Shown: in pieces, positions 47,131 through 56,311 of the stretch
Position numbering within the stretch: the stretch's first letter is position 1
Layout of the letters: every line of letters begins with the position of its first letter
From: Streptomyces diacarni
GTDB taxonomy: Bacteria > Actinomycetota > Actinomycetes > Streptomycetales > Streptomycetaceae
Direction of reading: 5' to 3'
NCBI RefSeq assembly: GCF_003323715.1
Contig: NZ_QOIN01000035.1
Span: forward strand, 62,001-126,000
DNA: 64,000 nt
Position numbers and translations under genes: made by a program
The notes under the pieces: generated by a model
Told to the model about the DNA's origin: nothing
Database searches by the model: none
What the model saw: only the letters and a program-made list of their open reading frames with translations

Positions 47131-48690
47131 ATGCCTTTTCACTCGACTGCCGACAGTCCTGCCGACAGCACTGTCGACAGGACTGCCGAAAGTCCCGCGG
47201 TAAGTCAGCCCCCCGCGGACCGGCGCCGCCCCGGCGCACGGTTCCGTGACCGCCTGCCCACGCGGGCCCTCGGGCTCCGCAAGAACCGGGCCGCCAACAC
47301 CTCGGACAGCTCCGACAGCTCCGGCGGCTCGGACAGCTCCGGCGGCTCCGACCGTTCCGAACGCAACCCCTGGCGCTCGCTGCGGTACCCCAGCATGCGC
47401 TGGTGGTCCGCGGCCAACCTCGTCTCCAACGTCGGCACGTGGATGCAGCTGACGGTGCAGAACCTGCTCGTCCTGCAGCTCACCGGGTCCGCCGCCACCA
47501 CGGGGCTGTCCCTGGCCGTGCAGGCCGCACCCGGGCTGCTGCTCAGCCTGGTCGGCGGCAGCCTCGTCGACTCCTGGCCGCGCAAGCTGACCGCCTCGGT
47601 CAGCCAGGCCCTGCTGGGTCTGGTCGGCTTCGCCACCGCCGCCTTCGTCGCCACCGGCATGCTCACCGTGCCGCTGCTGATGGTGCTCGCCGCCGTCACC
47701 GGATCCATCGCCACGGTCGACAACCCCGCCTGCTCCCTGCTGGGCAACGACCTGGTCAAGCGCAAGGACGTGCCGTCGGCCATCGCGCTCGGCTCCGTGG
47801 TGCACAGCGCCGGGCGGCTGATCGGCACGGCTGCGGCCGGTGCCGCCGTCGCCTGGTTCGGCATGGCCTCGGCCTACCTGGTCAACGGCGTCTCGTTCCT
47901 GGCGGTGGCCGCCGTCATCCCGTTCCTGAAGCTGGTGCCCAAGGAGGAGCGCGAACCCCAGACCGCGCACGAGCGGCCCGCCCCAGCCGCCGCGAAGCCC
48001 GCGGGGCGGCGCGCCGGGCTCGGCGGCGACACCCGCGAGGGCCTGGTCTACTTCGCGCGCAACCCCAGGCTGGTCGCGCTGGCCGCCATCACCGGCATCT
48101 CCGCCATCTTCGGCCGCAACTACCAGCTGACGCTGGCCGTCCTGGTGACCGGGCCGCTGGCCGCCGGTGCCGGCGCCTTCAGCACCGTCTCGACCGTGCT
48201 GGCCGTCGGAGGCATGGCCGGCGCCGTGCTCGCGGGCTGCCTGCGCAAGCCCGCCGTGCGCCACGTGGCCACCCTCGCGGCGGCCGGGGCGCTGCTCCAG
48301 GTGGTGGCGGGCTTCTCCCCGTCGCTGGCCTTCCTGATCCTGCTGGTGGCCCCCATGGCGGTGGTCGAGTCCATCTCGGACACCGCCGGGACGACCGTGC
48401 TGCAGACCGAGCCGCCCGCCCACATGCGCGGCCGCGTGCTCGGCGTGTGGCGCAGCGCCTCCACAGGATGGGGCCTGGTCGGCCCGCCGCTGCTGGGCGC
48501 CCTGATGGAGTTCGCGGGCGCACGCGGCGGACTGATCGCGGGCGGGCTGGCCATCGTCGCCGTCACCGGCGCGGCCCAGCTCCTCCAGCAGCGGCCCGTG
48601 CGGCTGCCGCGCCCGCGGCGGCGTGCCTCCTCCGGTACCGCTGCGGCGCCGGCCGCCACGGTGGCCGAGACGGAGCCCGCCACGGCCTGA
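47131..48690 (+). CDS. MFS exporter (EntS/DHA3-like)
   Basis: Product of 519 residues. A long polar Ser/Asp-rich N-terminus (~75 residues) precedes WRSLRYPSMRWWSAANLVSN and VGTWMQ, the start of helix 1 of DHA3-type MFS proteins. About 12 hydrophobic segments follow; the central loop (VPKEEREPQTAHERP) is cytoplasmic and SISDTAGTTVLQTEPPAHMR with GRVLGVW is the family's motif in the second half. It is likely an exporter of small molecules. The annotated ATG has no ribosome site and lies on a 32-base palindrome, so the real start may be later, for example at 47395. Confidence 0.82.
   Translation: MPFHSTADSPADSTVDRTAESPAVSQPPADRRRPGARFRDRLPTRALGLRKNRAANTSDSSDSSGGSDSSGGSDRSERNPWRSLRYPSMRWWSAANLVSNVGTWMQLTVQNLLVLQLTGSAATTGLSLAVQAAPGLLLSLVGGSLVDSWPRKLTASVSQALLGLVGFATAAFVATGMLTVPLLMVLAAVTGSIATVDNPACSLLGNDLVKRKDVPSAIALGSVVHSAGRLIGTAAAGAAVAWFGMASAYLVNGVSFLAVAAVIPFLKLVPKEEREPQTAHERPAPAAAKPAGRRAGLGGDTREGLVYFARNPRLVALAAITGISAIFGRNYQLTLAVLVTGPLAAGAGAFSTVSTVLAVGGMAGAVLAGCLRKPAVRHVATLAAAGALLQVVAGFSPSLAFLILLVAPMAVVESISDTAGTTVLQTEPPAHMRGRVLGVWRSASTGWGLVGPPLLGALMEFAGARGGLIAGGLAIVAVTGAAQLLQQRPVRLPRPRRRASSGTAAAPAATVAETEPATA
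47154..47185. promoter_or_regulatory. 32-base nested palindrome over the 5' end of the MFS frame
   Basis: CAGTCCTG (47154-47161) pairs with CAGGACTG (47178-47185), and inside it CGACAG (47163-47168) pairs with CTGTCG (47171-47176), with only one mismatched position. It could be an operator or an mRNA hairpin. Confidence 0.5.
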
Positions 48691-48785
48691 GGCGGCCCTG
48701 CGGCAGCCTCAGACCGCTCCGCCGCGGCCGTGGGGCCCAAGAGCCCGGCCGCGGCCCGAGAACCGGGAGCCAGGGGACGCTCCCA

Positions 48786-48824
48786 GGGGCCCGCGCCCTG
48801 CCCGAGCGGCAGGGCGCGGGCCCC
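48786..48824 (+). terminator. Terminator of the MFS gene
   Basis: A perfect 17-base stem (48786-48802 with 48808-48824) with a 5-base loop, 95 bases after the MFS stop. Confidence 0.85.
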
Positions 48825-48971
48825 GTGCCTTTGTGCCCGCCTCCAGGGGCGTCCTGTGTTGCGGGCCACACGGGTGGCTCCCACCATGGGGTGAGCAGGA
48901 AAGGGCATAAGGGACATCCGACACCCCCGTACGGCGTACCCGCGCCCGTACGGCACACCCGTGGAGGAACG

Positions 48972-49163
48972 ATGAGCGACGTGAACCCCATCGAGGTTCA
49001 GCGGGCCCTCAAGGGCGCCTCCTACCCGACCGACCGGCAGACCCTCACGGACCTCGCCAAGAAGAACAAGGCGAGCGACAACGTCGTCGACAGGATCTCC
49101 CACATGAAGACCGACCGCATCGAGGGGCCCGACCAGGTCGAGAAGGAGATGTTCCGCGGCTGA
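48972..49163 (+). CDS. DUF2795-type small protein
   Basis: Product of 63 residues with GGAGGAAC upstream. VNPIEVQRALKGASYPTDRQ and LTDLAKKNKASDNVVDRISH match the short DUF2795 fold (an all-helical domain in which K-G-x-x-Y-P is conserved), common in Streptomyces stress-related operons. Function unknown. It starts 147 bases after the MFS terminator and 9 bases before the GT2 gene, so it is probably co-transcribed with the latter. Confidence 0.8.
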   Translation: MSDVNPIEVQRALKGASYPTDRQTLTDLAKKNKASDNVVDRISHMKTDRIEGPDQVEKEMFRG

Positions 49164-49172
49164 CGCGACACC

Positions 49173-50252
49173 ATGGCAGCCACTCCGCGCAGCACGCCCG
49201 GCCCTCCGGACGGCCCACGCCCCCCGGAAGGGCCCGGCGGCCTCTCCGGCCCCGCCCACGGGGGCGGACACGCCCAGGGGCACTCGTACGGGCACGGGAG
49301 TGAGGACCAGCCGGACGTGAGCTGTCCGCGCGACCTGCGCGGACAACTCGGTGTCGTCATCGCGACGAGGGACCGGCGCGCGACGCTCGCCCACACCCTG
49401 GAGCGGCTGCGGGCCCTCCCCGAGACCCCCCGCATCCTGGTGGTGGACAACGCCTCGGCGGACGGGACGGCGGACATGGTCGCGCGGTCCTTCCCCGGGG
49501 TGGAGGTGCTGCGGCTGACCGTCAACCGGGGAGCGCTGGCCCGCAACGAGGGCGTCCGCGCCCTGCACACCCCCTACGTGGCGTTCAGCGACGACGACTC
49601 CTGGTGGGAGCCGGGCGCCCTGGCCGCGGCGGTCGACCTGCTCGCCGCCCGCCCCGCCACGGGGCTGCTGGCGGCCGGTATCACCGTCGGCCCCGAGGGC
49701 GCCCCCGACCCGCTCAACACCGTGCTGGCCGCCTCCCCGCTGGGGGAGGGGTCGGCCCCGCGCAGCCGCAGAGTACTCGGCTTCCTCGGCTGCGCCGCCG
49801 TCGTCCGCAGACAGGCCTACCTCGACGTGGGCGGCTACCACCCGCTGCTGTTCTTCGGCGCCGAGGAGACCCTGCTCGCCTACGACCTGGCGGCGGCGGG
49901 CTGGGAGGTCCTCCACTGCCCCGACGTGGTCGCCCGGCACTCTCCCGCCGACGCACCCCGACCCGGCCGGCAGGCCCTGGTCCGCCGCAACGAACTCCTG
50001 ATCGCCTGGATGCGCCGGCCGCTCCCCGTGGCGTTCCGCCGCACGGCGGCGCTGTGCGGCGAGGCCGTGCACGACGCCCAGGCGCGCCGCGTCGCCCGCG
50101 CCCTGCTGCCGCGCCTCCCGGCCGCTCTGCGGCTGCGCCGCCCTCTCCCGCGGGCCGTGGAGGAGGCCGCGCGCCGCGTCGAGGCGGCGCACCAGGCGGC
50201 GGAGACCCGCGCGCCGGGCGCCGCCCCGTCCCCGGAGGGAGCGGGAGCATGA
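49173..50252 (+). CDS. GT2 family glycosyltransferase A of a tandem pair
   Basis: Product of 359 residues. After a Gly/Pro/His-rich ~55-residue N-terminus the GT-A domain starts LGVVIATRDRRATLAHTLER, LVVDNASADGTADMVARSFP, and the metal motif is in VAFSDDDSWWEPGALAAAVD. LFFGAEETLLAYDLAAAGWE is the acceptor-side element. It is about half identical, by eye, to the next protein, so the two arose by duplication. It overlaps that gene by ATGA. Donor and acceptor unknown. Confidence 0.87.
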   Translation: MAATPRSTPGPPDGPRPPEGPGGLSGPAHGGGHAQGHSYGHGSEDQPDVSCPRDLRGQLGVVIATRDRRATLAHTLERLRALPETPRILVVDNASADGTADMVARSFPGVEVLRLTVNRGALARNEGVRALHTPYVAFSDDDSWWEPGALAAAVDLLAARPATGLLAAGITVGPEGAPDPLNTVLAASPLGEGSAPRSRRVLGFLGCAAVVRRQAYLDVGGYHPLLFFGAEETLLAYDLAAAGWEVLHCPDVVARHSPADAPRPGRQALVRRNELLIAWMRRPLPVAFRRTAALCGEAVHDAQARRVARALLPRLPAALRLRRPLPRAVEEAARRVEAAHQAAETRAPGAAPSPEGAGA

Positions 50253-51280
50253 CACCGGCCGACGGCGCGCCCCCAAGCCCAGGCGGCCCCGGCGGGCCGC
50301 CCGGCCGGGATCCGGCGCTGCGGGGCCCGGCGCCGGAGGACCCCGCAGCGCGGAGGCCGGACCCTGGGGCACCGGATCGGTGGGGGCCGGACCGGCGGGT
50401 GACGGTCGTCGTCATCACCCGGGACCGGCGCAGCGAGCTCCTCCGCACGCTGGACCTGCTGGCCGACCTCCCCGAGCGGCCCGAGGTCATCGTCGTGGAC
50501 AACGCCTCCCGCGACGGCACCGCCGACGCCGTACGGGCCGCACATCCGCAGGTGAGGCTGTTGCAGCCGGGCAGAAACACCGGAGCCGTGGGCCGCAACC
50601 TGGCCGTACGCCACGTGACCACCCCCTACGTCGCGTTCTGCGACGACGACTCGTGGTGGGCGCCGGGATCGCTGTCTGCGGCGGCCGGGCATCTGGACGC
50701 CCACCCCGGGCTCGCGGGCGTCGTGGCACGCATCGTCGTCGAACCCGAAGGCACCGAGGACCCTGTCGTGGAGGAGCTGCGCACCTCACCGGTACGCGGC
50801 CCCGCGTGGCTGCCCGGCCCCGCGCTGGGCTCCTTCCTCGCGGCCGCGACCTGCCTGCGGGTCACCGCGTTCCGCGAGGCGGGCGGCTTCGACCCCCGGC
50901 TGTGGCTGGGCGGCGAGGAGGAACTGCTGGCCACCGACCTGGCCGTCCGCGGCTGGTGGCTGGCGTTCGCCGAGGAAGTGACCATCCACCACGCCCCCTC
51001 CAGGGCCCGCGACGCCACGGGCCGCCGCGTGGACGGGCTGCGCAACACCCTCTGGTACACCTGGCTGCGCCGCCCGCTTCCCGCCGCACTGCGCCGCACC
51101 TGGTACCTGGCCCGCTCGGTGCCCCGCGACGCGGCCAGCGCCCGCGCCTTCGCCCGCGCCCTGGCCGGTCTCGGCTGGGTCGTCGCCGAGCGCCGCCCCG
51201 TCCCCGCCCACATCGAACGCCGCCTGGCCACCCTGGAGCGCGCCCAACGGGAGTCGACGGCACGCCAGTACGTGGGCTGA
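50249..51280 (+). CDS. GT2 family glycosyltransferase B of a tandem pair
   Basis: Product of 343 residues. A ~50-residue Pro/Gly-rich N-terminus is followed by VTVVVITRDRRSELLRTLDL, VIVVDNASRDGTADAVRAAH, and VAFCDDDSWWAPGSLSAAAG (D-D-D metal site); LWLGGEEELLATDLAVRGWW is the acceptor-side motif. It is paralogous to the preceding gene with conserved spacing of all motifs. The two may act in sequence on the same acceptor. It could serve the same surface glycan as the minus-strand operon, but this is only suggested by proximity. Confidence 0.87.
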   Translation: MTPADGAPPSPGGPGGPPGRDPALRGPAPEDPAARRPDPGAPDRWGPDRRVTVVVITRDRRSELLRTLDLLADLPERPEVIVVDNASRDGTADAVRAAHPQVRLLQPGRNTGAVGRNLAVRHVTTPYVAFCDDDSWWAPGSLSAAAGHLDAHPGLAGVVARIVVEPEGTEDPVVEELRTSPVRGPAWLPGPALGSFLAAATCLRVTAFREAGGFDPRLWLGGEEELLATDLAVRGWWLAFAEEVTIHHAPSRARDATGRRVDGLRNTLWYTWLRRPLPAALRRTWYLARSVPRDAASARAFARALAGLGWVVAERRPVPAHIERRLATLERAQRESTARQYVG

Positions 51281-51359
51281 GCCCGGCGGCGACCGCCCCC
51301 GCCGTGGGCTGACGTCGGCGGCGTCCGCCCGTCCTGCCGTGGGCGAGGCGGTGCCGACA

Positions 51360-51377
51360 GGCCCCGGAGGCGGGGCC
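51360..51377. terminator. Short hairpin between convergent GT2 and PhzF-like genes
   Basis: GGCCCCG (51360-51366) pairs with CGGGGCC (51371-51377), 80 bases after one stop and 7 bases before the other. Confidence 0.5.
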
Positions 51378-51383
51378 CGGGGT

Positions 51384-52247
51384 TCAGTGGGTGAGAGGCA
51401 CGGCGTGGCCGCTGACGCGGACCTGGGTGCCGCCGGGGAGCGACTCGACGGTCAGGTCGCTGGGGCGCCCCATGTCCTCGCCCTGGCGGACGGTGACCGG
51501 GCCGGCCGTGGGGCCGGCGCCGAGCGTGCGCAGGTAGCCCCCGAACGCGGCGGCCGCCGCCCCGGTGGCCGGGTCCTCGACGACTCCGCCGACGGGGAAC
51601 GGGTCACGCGCGTGGAAGTGGCTGTCGCTCTCGCGCCAGACCGCGTGCACGGTCGTCCAGCCGTGCTCCCGCATCACCTCGGCGAGGGCGTCGAAGTCGT
51701 AGTCGAGGGCGGCGAGTCGGGCGCGGGTGCCGACGCCGAGCACCAGATGCTCGTTACCGGCGAAGGCGACATGCGGCGGTAGCGCGGGGTCGAGGTCGCT
51801 TCTCTGCCAGCCCAGCGCGGACAGCGTGGCGTCCACCTGGGCGGCCGAAGCCGGGGCGGAGCGGGTGGGGACGCTGGTGAGCGCCGCCCGTACGGCTCCG
51901 TCGGCGTCGGCCGCGGTCTCCACGTGGATCTCGCCTGCCGGGGTGTCGAAGGTCAGGTCGCCGGGGCCGGTGCGCTCGGCCAGAGCCACCGCTGTGGCGA
52001 CGGTGGCGTGCCCGCAGAAGGCGACCTCGGCGAGCGGGCTGAAGTAGCGGAGCGTGAAGCGGCGGCGCCGCGCGTCGCCGGAGGTGACGAACGCGGTCTC
52101 GGAGTATCCGACTTCGGCGGCGAGGGCCGACATCTGCCGGTCGTCCAGTGAGGCCGCGTCGAGGACGACGCCGGCCGGGTTCCCTCCGTCGGGGTGGGAG
52201 GTGAAGGCCGCGTAGCGCAGAACGGTGACATCGGTGGCGTGAGGCAT
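51384..52247 (-). CDS. PhzF-family isomerase/epimerase-like protein
   Basis: Product of 287 residues. VLRYAAFTSHPDGGNPAGVV with the N-terminal G-G-N-P-A-G motif, GYSETAFVT, FSPLAEVAFCGHATVATAVA (C-G-H-A-T motif) and VEDPATGAAAAAFGGYL (D-P-A-T-G motif) are all hallmarks of the PhzF fold, a two-lobed isomerase with a catalytic Glu. Substrate unknown. The ATG at 52247 starts the family's usual N-terminus. It is divergent from a LysR regulator, the typical arrangement for regulator and target. Confidence 0.9.
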   Translation of the reverse strand: MPHATDVTVLRYAAFTSHPDGGNPAGVVLDAASLDDRQMSALAAEVGYSETAFVTSGDARRRRFTLRYFSPLAEVAFCGHATVATAVALAERTGPGDLTFDTPAGEIHVETAADADGAVRAALTSVPTRSAPASAAQVDATLSALGWQRSDLDPALPPHVAFAGNEHLVLGVGTRARLAALDYDFDALAEVMREHGWTTVHAVWRESDSHFHARDPFPVGGVVEDPATGAAAAAFGGYLRTLGAGPTAGPVTVRQGEDMGRPSDLTVESLPGGTQVRVSGHAVPLTH

Positions 52248-52272
52248 GCGCCCATGCTCCCGCTTCGGCGGT

Positions 52273-52306
52273 ATTGAAGCCAACGATGATAATCGATCGC
52301 CTCAAT
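52273..52306. promoter_or_regulatory. LysR-type binding region between divergent genes
   Basis: ATTGA (52273-52277) and TCAAT (52302-52306) are inverted, and an inner CGATGATAATCG palindrome-like sequence lies between them, in an AT-richer 91-base gap between the PhzF-like and LysR genes. Confidence 0.5.
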
Positions 52307-52338
52307 CGGTGTTCGTGATGGCTTGCTAGCATCCGGCC

Positions 52339-53235
52339 ATGGAGACCCGACTGCTGGAGACCTTCGGCGCGCTCGCCAGGACGGGCAGCTTCACGGGAGC
52401 GGCAACCGAGTTGCGGCTCGCGCAGTCCACGGTCACCGCTCAGATCAAGGCGCTGGAGAAGGAACTGGGGACCCGGCTCTTCGACCGGCTCCCCCGCGGC
52501 GCGCTGCTCACCGAGGCCGGCCGGCGGCTGCTCACCCTGGCCGAAGAGGTGAGGGAGGCCGAGGTGCGGCTGCTCGCCGCCGCCCACGAGGACGGTCCGG
52601 TCGCGGGGACGGTGGTGGTGGGCGCGGCCGAGACCCTGTGCGCGGCCCATCTGCCCGCCGTGATCAGCACGCTGCGCAGCCGTCACCCGGACGTGGACGT
52701 CCACCTGCAGCCGTGCGCCACGGCTGGCGCCGTGACGGGGCTGCGGGCGGGCCACCTCGACTGCGCCCTGCTACTCGAGGAGCAGGCCGACTTCCCCGAC
52801 GTCACGGCCGAACGCGTCGCGGACCAGCCGCTGGTGCTGCTGTGCGCGCCCGAGCATCCCCTCGCCGGCCTGAGAGAGCCGGCGACGTGGCAGGAGCTGG
52901 TACAGGAGAGCTTCTTCCTCCACGAGCAGGGCTGTTCCTACAGCGACTGGCTCGCTCAGCGCCTGCGGACGGTCGCCGGCACCCGCCGCCCCCGGATCAC
53001 CCGTTTCGGCAGCATCGAAGCCGCTCGCTCCTGCGTCGCCGCCGGACTGGGCCTGACCGTGCTCCCCCGCGCCAACGTGACACGCTCACTGCACGAGGGC
53101 CGCCTCGCGGTGGTGCACGGCCCCGCCCTTCCCGACATCTCCGTCCACCTGGCGCGCCACCGCCGCCGCCACCCCTCCCGAGCGGCCCGCGCCGTCGCGG
53201 CTCAGGTGGTGCGCCACTTCCGCACGGCACGGTAG
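52339..53235 (+). CDS. LysR-family transcriptional regulator
   Basis: Product of 298 residues, full length for the family. The N-terminal HTH is LLETFGALARTGSFTGAATE followed by LAQSTVTAQIKALEKELGTR and LFDRLPRGALLTEAG. The ligand-binding domain begins at ~92 (GTVVVGAAETLCAAHLPAVI) and includes LVLLCAPEHPLAGL and RSCVAAGLGLTVLPRANV. It is divergent from the PhzF-like gene and probably regulates it and itself. Confidence 0.93.
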   Translation: METRLLETFGALARTGSFTGAATELRLAQSTVTAQIKALEKELGTRLFDRLPRGALLTEAGRRLLTLAEEVREAEVRLLAAAHEDGPVAGTVVVGAAETLCAAHLPAVISTLRSRHPDVDVHLQPCATAGAVTGLRAGHLDCALLLEEQADFPDVTAERVADQPLVLLCAPEHPLAGLREPATWQELVQESFFLHEQGCSYSDWLAQRLRTVAGTRRPRITRFGSIEAARSCVAAGLGLTVLPRANVTRSLHEGRLAVVHGPALPDISVHLARHRRRHPSRAARAVAAQVVRHFRTAR

Positions 53236-53314
53236 GCCGCGTCTTCCGCGCACCATGGGCCGGGCCGGACCGGGCCGGGGCCGGGTTCGGCAGAAGCCGG
53301 CGACACGCCGGTTG

Positions 53315-53374
53315 GTCAGACTGACGTCCGTCAGACCGGTGTCCGTCAGGCCGGTGTCCATCAGACCGGCGTCC
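53315..53374. repeat. Four tandem 15-base repeats
   Basis: Copies at 53315-53329, 53330-53344, 53345-53359 and 53360-53374 share GTCAGACCGGTGTCC with one to four differences. They lie between the LysR gene and the tRNA, in a 260-base gap with no supported gene. Confidence 0.85.
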
Positions 53375-53455
53375 GACGTGACGGACATCACCGTGCGTCT
53401 TCGGCCGCGGGCGGTCGTAGCGCTTGGCTCGTGCGGGACGTGCGCACCGGCACGA

Positions 53456-53486
53456 GAAAGCCTCACCGGCGTTTCCGCTGGTGAGG
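53456..53486 (-). terminator. Terminator of the tRNA-Arg gene
   Basis: Read on the minus strand: CCTCACC (complement of 53480-53486) pairs with GGTGAGG (complement of 53461-53467), followed by CTTTCTCGT. It begins 10 bases past the tRNA 3' end. Confidence 0.75.
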
Positions 53487-53495
53487 CGTGTCGTG

Positions 53496-53568
53496 CGCCC
53501 CCGGCAGGACTCGAACCTGCGGCCAAGCGCTTAGAAGGCGCCTGCTCTATCCACTGAGCTACGGGGGC
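53496..53568 (-). tRNA. tRNA-Arg (anticodon TCT)
   Basis: Read on the minus strand, the 73-base sequence folds into a full cloverleaf: 7-base acceptor stem GCCCCCG/CGGGGGC, D stem GCTC/GAGC, anticodon stem GGCGC/GCGCT with loop CTTCTAA giving anticodon TCT, a 5-base variable loop, and T stem GCAGG/CCTGC with loop TTCGAGT. Discriminator base G; CCA is not encoded. Confidence 0.96.
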
Positions 53569-53911
53569 CGGTCTCCGTTGCGGCGGGCGGGCTCGCCGTC
53601 CCCCGGAGTGACCACGGCGGGGTCAAGGATAGGGGGCCGTGCGGCTCGTCCTGTGCGCTTCACGTCCGCGACGTCTTGTGGAGGTTCCGTGAAGCGGTCC
53701 CGATAATCGCAGGCTGGTGCGATTCACGCAGCGGTTTTGGCGGCGCGCGGTGCGGGTGTTGCGCAGTCGTTATGGGTGCGGCCGGGTTGCAGGTGGTACA
53801 TCGGGCTCTAATGCGGCGAAAGAGGCTATTGAGCCCCTAAAGCACCTATTTTCCCCGCCTGGTGTTGCGGATACGCTTCAAAACTGCCGCAAAATTGGGC
53901 ATTCTGCGCAT
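53569..53911. other. Intergenic region, 343 bases, tRNA and dynA promoters
   Basis: Divergent promoter region for the tRNA (minus) and dynA (plus). The dynA-proximal part (53740-53900) is markedly AT-richer than the surrounding genes, which argues against translation starting upstream of 53912. No gene seen. Confidence 0.6.
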
Positions 53912-56311
53912 GTGGCGATCTTGGACGTACGGCTCGAACTGCTCGACGCGCTCACCGCACTGCGCGAACGCGTCGCCGCCGCGCGCTTTCCCCTCCCGTT
54001 GCCGGGCGCCGAACGCGCCCGCCGCTCGCGGGACGAGCTGCTCGCGCAGCTCGACGACTATCTCCTCCCGCGCGTCCGCACCCCGGAGGCCCCGCTCCTC
54101 GCGGTGATCGGCGGGTCGACGGGTGCCGGCAAGTCGACACTGGTCAACTCGCTGGTCGGGCGGAAGGTCAGCGAGGCGGGAGTGCTGCGGCCCACGACAC
54201 GGACTCCGGTGCTGGTCTGCCATCCGGACGACCGGGCCTGGTTCATCGGCAGGCGCGTGCTGCCGGGCCTGGAGAGGGTGTGGGTCCCCAGACAGGACGC
54301 CCCTGGCGCCCCCGATCCCGCCATCGCTTCCGGATCCGGAGGCGTCGGCGGCGCCGGCGGGCCGAGGACCGGTACGAGAGCCGGGGTGGGACCGGGAGCC
54401 GGGGCCAGAACCGGAACCCGACTCGGAGCCGGAACCGGAGCCGGAACCGGAGTCGGAACCGGAGCCGGAGGCGTGGGCGGGCTCGGGCGCGGCAGTGACG
54501 CCGGAAGCGTCGGCGACCCCGGCGGCGGCGCCGGTGAGGGCGTCGGCTTCGTCGGCCTGCCCGCCGACGACGGCGGGAGCGGACACGGCGGCTGGAGAGG
54601 CGGGAGGGACCGGAGTCGGGACGGCGAGCGGCCCGCGCACCCGGGCACCGACCGCGGCCCGGCCGCCTGGGGCCCCGATGGCGACCCGGCCGCGTGGGGC
54701 TCCGGCGGCGAGCCGGCTGCCTGGGGTACCGACGGCGAGCCGCAGTGGCAGACCGGCGAGCCCCCGTGGCAGGCCGACGGGTCGCGGTGGCAGGCCGGCG
54801 AATCCCCGTGGCAGACCGGCGGGCCCCCGTGGCAGACCGGCGGGCCGCAGTGGGAGGCCGACAGAGGAACCGGGTGGGATTCCGGACGCCGGCCGGCGTG
54901 GGAAGCCGGAGGGGAGCACGGCTGGGAATCCGGGTGGGACGGTGACGAGGTCGCCGAAGGCGAGGCGCCGCTGCCCACCCTGCGCATCGAGACCGACAGC
55001 GGCCTGCCGCCCGGCCTCGCGCTCCTCGACGCGCCCGACATCGACTCCCTCGTCACCCACAACCGCGACCTGGCCGCCGAACTGATCTGCGCGGCCGACA
55101 TCTGGGTCCTGGTGACCACCGCCGCCCGCTACGGCGACGCCGTCCCCTGGCACCTGCTGCGCAACGCCAAGGAGTACGACGTCACCCTCGCCACCGTCCT
55201 GGACCGCGTGCCGCACCAGATGGCCACCGAGGTGGCCGCACAGTACGGGCTGCTGCTCGACCGCGAGGGCCTGGGCGAGGTGCCCCGCTTCACCATCCCC
55301 GAACTGCCCGAATCGGCCTCGGGTTCCGGGCTGCTGCCCGTCTCCGCCGTCAGCGGCCTGCGCGACTGGCTCGAAGGGCGCGCCACCGACCCCGCCGCAC
55401 ACCAGGCAGCCGCCGACCGCACCGCCGCAGGGGCGCTCGCCTCGCTGCGCCCGCGGATCGCCGCCCTCGCGGGCGCCTCGGCGACCCAGTACGCGGCGGT
55501 CTACCGCCACAGCCGGCACATCGAGACCGCCTACCACCACGCCGGTACCCGGCTGCGCGCCCGGATCACCGAGGGCGAACTGCTGGCGGGCGACGCCGCC
55601 GAACACTTCCGCTGCTTCCCCGCGGACAGCGACGGCGACGAACTCCTCGACGCCCTCTGCGACGGTCTGGCGGCGTTGCTGTGCGGAGCGGTGGCCGCCG
55701 CCGACGAACGCGTGGCCGAACAGCGCCGGGCCACCCCCGCGCTCGACCACTGCGGCCCCGCGGGTACCGACGGCGAGGGGGAACGCGGCGAGGCGGCGGG
55801 CCGGATCGGCGTGATGGTCCGCCGCTGGCGCCGCTGCGTCGAAGAACTCGCCGAAGAGGAGACCCGTGCCGCCGGCCGCGCCGCCGCGCCGGACGGCGAC
55901 ACCGAACGCGTGGCGGGCCTCCTCGTCGCCGCCCTGCTCGGTGGCCGGCGCGCCACCGGAGCCGACGACTCCCTCGCCGCCCTGCTCGGTGACGACAACG
56001 CCCACGAGCTGCGTGAACAGTGCGCGGAAATGCTGGACGAGTGCGTCGAACGCGTCCTGAACGGCGAGCGCGACCTGCGCCTCGCCCCGCTCGACGACGT
56101 CGACACAGGCCCCGCACCGCAAATGGAACTGGTCGCCGCGTTCTCCGCGGTGATCCGGCTCGAGAAGGCCCCGCACCGGCTGCGCGAACCGGCCGGAGCC
56201 GAGACGACGCCGGCCCGTGACTTCCCGCCGACGCGTTCCCCGCTCGGCCTGCACACCAGCACGCAGCGTGGCCCGCAGCGCGGCCTGCAGAGCGCGCACA
56301 TGGAGAGGTGA
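53912..56311 (+). CDS. dynA: Dynamin-like GTPase A
   Basis: Product of 799 residues if started at GTG 53912; an in-frame GTG at 53717 would add 65 residues from AT-rich, noncoding-looking DNA. The G1 P-loop is [17 protein letters not shown] (about 67-83), with TTRTPVLV as the switch region and [10 protein letters not shown] (about 370-379) as G3. Between them lies a ~230-residue Gly/Pro/Trp-rich insertion. Helical regions follow to the C-terminus. No membrane helix is seen. Gene order GTPase, GTPase with two membrane helices, ssb paralogue matches the Streptomyces dynA-dynB locus, whose products support sporulation-specific cell division by stabilising FtsZ rings. The symbol rests on architecture and gene order. 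Confidence 0.82.
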   Translation: MAILDVRLELLDALTALRERVAAARFPLPLPGAERARRSRDELLAQLDDYLLPRVRTPEAPLLAVIGGSTGAGKSTLVNSLVGRKVSEAGVLRPTTRTPVLVCHPDDRAWFIGRRVLPGLERVWVPRQDAPGAPDPAIASGSGGVGGAGGPRTGTRAGVGPGAGARTGTRLGAGTGAGTGVGTGAGGVGGLGRGSDAGSVGDPGGGAGEGVGFVGLPADDGGSGHGGWRGGRDRSRDGERPAHPGTDRGPAAWGPDGDPAAWGSGGEPAAWGTDGEPQWQTGEPPWQADGSRWQAGESPWQTGGPPWQTGGPQWEADRGTGWDSGRRPAWEAGGEHGWESGWDGDEVAEGEAPLPTLRIETDSGLPPGLALLDAPDIDSLVTHNRDLAAELICAADIWVLVTTAARYGDAVPWHLLRNAKEYDVTLATVLDRVPHQMATEVAAQYGLLLDREGLGEVPRFTIPELPESASGSGLLPVSAVSGLRDWLEGRATDPAAHQAAADRTAAGALASLRPRIAALAGASATQYAAVYRHSRHIETAYHHAGTRLRARITEGELLAGDAAEHFRCFPADSDGDELLDALCDGLAALLCGAVAAADERVAEQRRATPALDHCGPAGTDGEGERGEAAGRIGVMVRRWRRCVEELAEEETRAAGRAAAPDGDTERVAGLLVAALLGGRRATGADDSLAALLGDDNAHELREQCAEMLDECVERVLNGERDLRLAPLDDVDTGPAPQMELVAAFSAVIRLEKAPHRLREPAGAETTPARDFPPTRSPLGLHTSTQRGPQRGLQSAHMER

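Noticed and set aside
53086..53526. Minus-strand open frame through the 15-base repeats and the tRNA
   Set aside because: It runs into the tRNA gene and encodes only repeat-derived Leu/Thr/Asp residues at its centre.
53717..53911. 65-residue N-terminal extension of DynA from GTG 53717
   Set aside because: The DNA is AT-richer than real coding sequence here, has no ribosome site, and the predicted peptide has no family likeness.
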